Shown here: in pieces, positions 62,904 to 64,000 of the stretch
Layout of the letters: every line of letters begins with the position of its first letter
How positions within the stretch are numbered: position 1 is the stretch's first letter
Program-made: the position numbers and the translations under genes
Notes under the pieces: generated by a model
Told to the model about the DNA's origin: nothing
The model's input: the letters and a program-made list of their open reading frames with translations, nothing else
The model's database searches: none
From: Prevotella sp.
GTDB taxonomy: Bacteria; Bacteroidota; Bacteroidia; Bacteroidales; Bacteroidaceae
Assembly (NCBI GenBank): GCA_016281815.1
Contig: JAEEJK010000095.1
Coordinates: forward strand, 1 to 64,000
DNA length: 64,000 bases
Direction of reading: 5' to 3'

Positions 62904-64000
62904 AACTGAGAACATTTAGCATGGGTGGTGTGCACCCAGAGGAAAACAAACTGTCCTCCGAGGTCAAGACCGTGGCTGCATCCCTGCCCGAACAAGCCAT
63001 CTTCCCACTTTCCCAGCATATTGGTGCTCCTGCAAAGCCTGTTGTGGCCAGGGGCGACAAGGTCAAGGTGGGCACGATGATTGCAGAGGCCGGAGGATTC
63101 GTGTCGGCACCGATATTCTCATCCGTGTCAGGCACCGTGCTGAAGATCGACAATGCGATAGATGCTACCGGTTATCTGAAACCATCAATCATTATCAAGG
63201 TAGAAGGAGACGAATGGGAAGAAAGCATTGACCGCTCAGACCGTATTGAGACATTGGAGGCCCATCCTGAACTGACTCCAGAGATGATCGTGGAGAAAGT
63301 GAAGAATGCCGGCATCACCGGTATGGGCGGAGCCGGTTTCCCCACATTCATCAAACTCACCCCTCCGCCGACCGCCAAGGCAGAATGTGTCATCATCAAT
63401 GGCGTAGAGTGCGAGCCCTACATCACCGCCGACTACCGTCTCATGATGGAGCATGCCGATGAAATCCTTATCGGTACCCAATTGCTTATGAAGGCCGCCA
63501 AGGTGGACAAAGGTTATATCGGCATAGAGGACAATAAGCCCGCCGCCATCGCCCTGTTTGAGCAAAAGACACAGGGCATGAGCAACATCGAGGTGGTGCC
63601 GTTGGCCAAGAAGTACCCGCAAGGCGGTGAGAAACAACTTGTCGATGCCGTCATCCAGCGTCAGGTTCCCGCTCCTCCAGCCATCCCTGTCAATGTGGGA
63701 GCCATCGTCCAGAATGTCGGAACGGCCTTCGCCGTCTACGAGGCAGTGATGAAGAACAAACCGTTGTTTGAACGATATACCACCGTCACTGGCAAACAAC
63801 TCAAGAGTCCCGGCAACTTCCTGGTTCGCATGGGCACTCCGATGAAAGACCTCATCGAAGCCTGCGGCGGTATGCCCGAAGGTGACAACAAGGTGCTTGC
63901 CGGCGGTCCGATGATGGGAAGGGCACTCAGTTCGATCGATGTACCCGTCTGTAAGGGAACCAACAGCGTCACGATCATCAGCGGTGAGGAAGCCGTGCGC
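62900..64000 (+). CDS. rnfC: Rnf electron-transport complex subunit C (partial, 3' end outside window)
   Basis: RnfC binds NAD(H) and FMN at the cytoplasmic side of the Rnf complex. The 367 visible residues start MKLRTFSMGGVHPEENKLSS. They include the lipoyl-like SQHIGAPAKPVVARGDKVKV, the GMGGAGFPTFIKLT nucleotide-binding loop with INGVECEPYITADYRLM, PQGGEKQLVDAVIQRQVP, and GGPMMGRALSSIDVPVCKGT. The ferredoxin-like cysteine motifs lie beyond the edge. It starts in a four-base overlap with rnfB. Confidence 0.96.
   Translation, partial: MKLRTFSMGGVHPEENKLSSEVKTVAASLPEQAIFPLSQHIGAPAKPVVARGDKVKVGTMIAEAGGFVSAPIFSSVSGTVLKIDNAIDATGYLKPSIIIKVEGDEWEESIDRSDRIETLEAHPELTPEMIVEKVKNAGITGMGGAGFPTFIKLTPPPTAKAECVIINGVECEPYITADYRLMMEHADEILIGTQLLMKAAKVDKGYIGIEDNKPAAIALFEQKTQGMSNIEVVPLAKKYPQGGEKQLVDAVIQRQVPAPPAIPVNVGAIVQNVGTAFAVYEAVMKNKPLFERYTTVTGKQLKSPGNFLVRMGTPMKDLIEACGGMPEGDNKVLAGGPMMGRALSSIDVPVCKGTNSVTIISGEEAVR

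Overview
The window looks like a chromosomal segment of a gut- or rumen-type Bacteroidales bacterium, most probably Prevotella in the broad sense. The reasons are SusC/SusD-type outer-membrane genes, lipoproteins and secreted proteins with Bacteroidetes-style C-terminal sorting tails, start codons without Shine-Dalgarno sequences, and promoters of the Bacteroidetes form (TTTG, about 19-20 bases, TAnnTTTG). The species is not identifiable by eye. Both ends cut through genes: carB on the left (minus strand) and rnfC on the right (plus strand).

Layout. 1-6.6 kb: carB, a rubrerythrin, a secreted family 11 rhamnogalacturonan lyase and pgk. 6.7-11.2 kb: a small secreted papain-like amidase, a secreted beta-helix protein and a GH31 alpha-glycosidase. 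11.2-12 kb: a higBA-type toxin-antitoxin pair. 12.1-19.1 kb: a MORN-repeat protein, a YhcH/YjgK family protein, glycogen branching enzyme, a DUF6057-like membrane protein, and groES-groL. 19.2-25.7 kb: a candidate small RNA, then an L-rhamnose module (kinase, isomerase, MFS permease on plus; aldolase and AraC regulator on minus, converging on one hairpin). 25.8-29.9 kb: a small membrane protein, an APH-like sugar kinase fused to a RapZ C-terminal domain, a MurU-like nucleotidyltransferase, and guaA. 29.9-32.8 kb: a REP-associated tyrosine transposase with an extra C-terminal domain, a small membrane protein and a secreted alpha/beta hydrolase. 33.2-40.4 kb: a susC/susD/surface-lipoprotein operon whose SusC carries a C-terminal OmpA-like domain. 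40.5-50.6 kb: three copies of a two-gene module (polytopic DUF6057 membrane protein plus a beta-propeller lipoprotein with a CxNCH motif), with one DUF4369-like lipoprotein. 50.7-53.1 kb: rpmA, rplU and an AMP-binding acyl-CoA ligase. 53.2-53.4 kb: a second candidate small RNA. 53.5-61.5 kb: a GH2 glycosidase, a BspA-type leucine-rich protein, queH, a Gfo/Idh/MocA oxidoreductase, a DUF4421 protein and a DUF1460 amidase-like lipoprotein. 61.5-64 kb: start of the Rnf operon (RseC-like protein, rnfB, rnfC).

How the parts fit. The rhamnogalacturonan lyase, GH31 and GH2 enzymes, rhamnose catabolism and the SusCD system point to growth on plant cell-wall polysaccharide, pectin in particular. The kinase-RapZ fusion plus nucleotidyltransferase resembles a peptidoglycan amino-sugar salvage pair. 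The most system-like unexplained region is 40509-50628: the tandem and inverted modules with conserved CxNCH lipoproteins look like an undescribed envelope system, and a shorter DUF6057 relative lies alone at 15877-16977.
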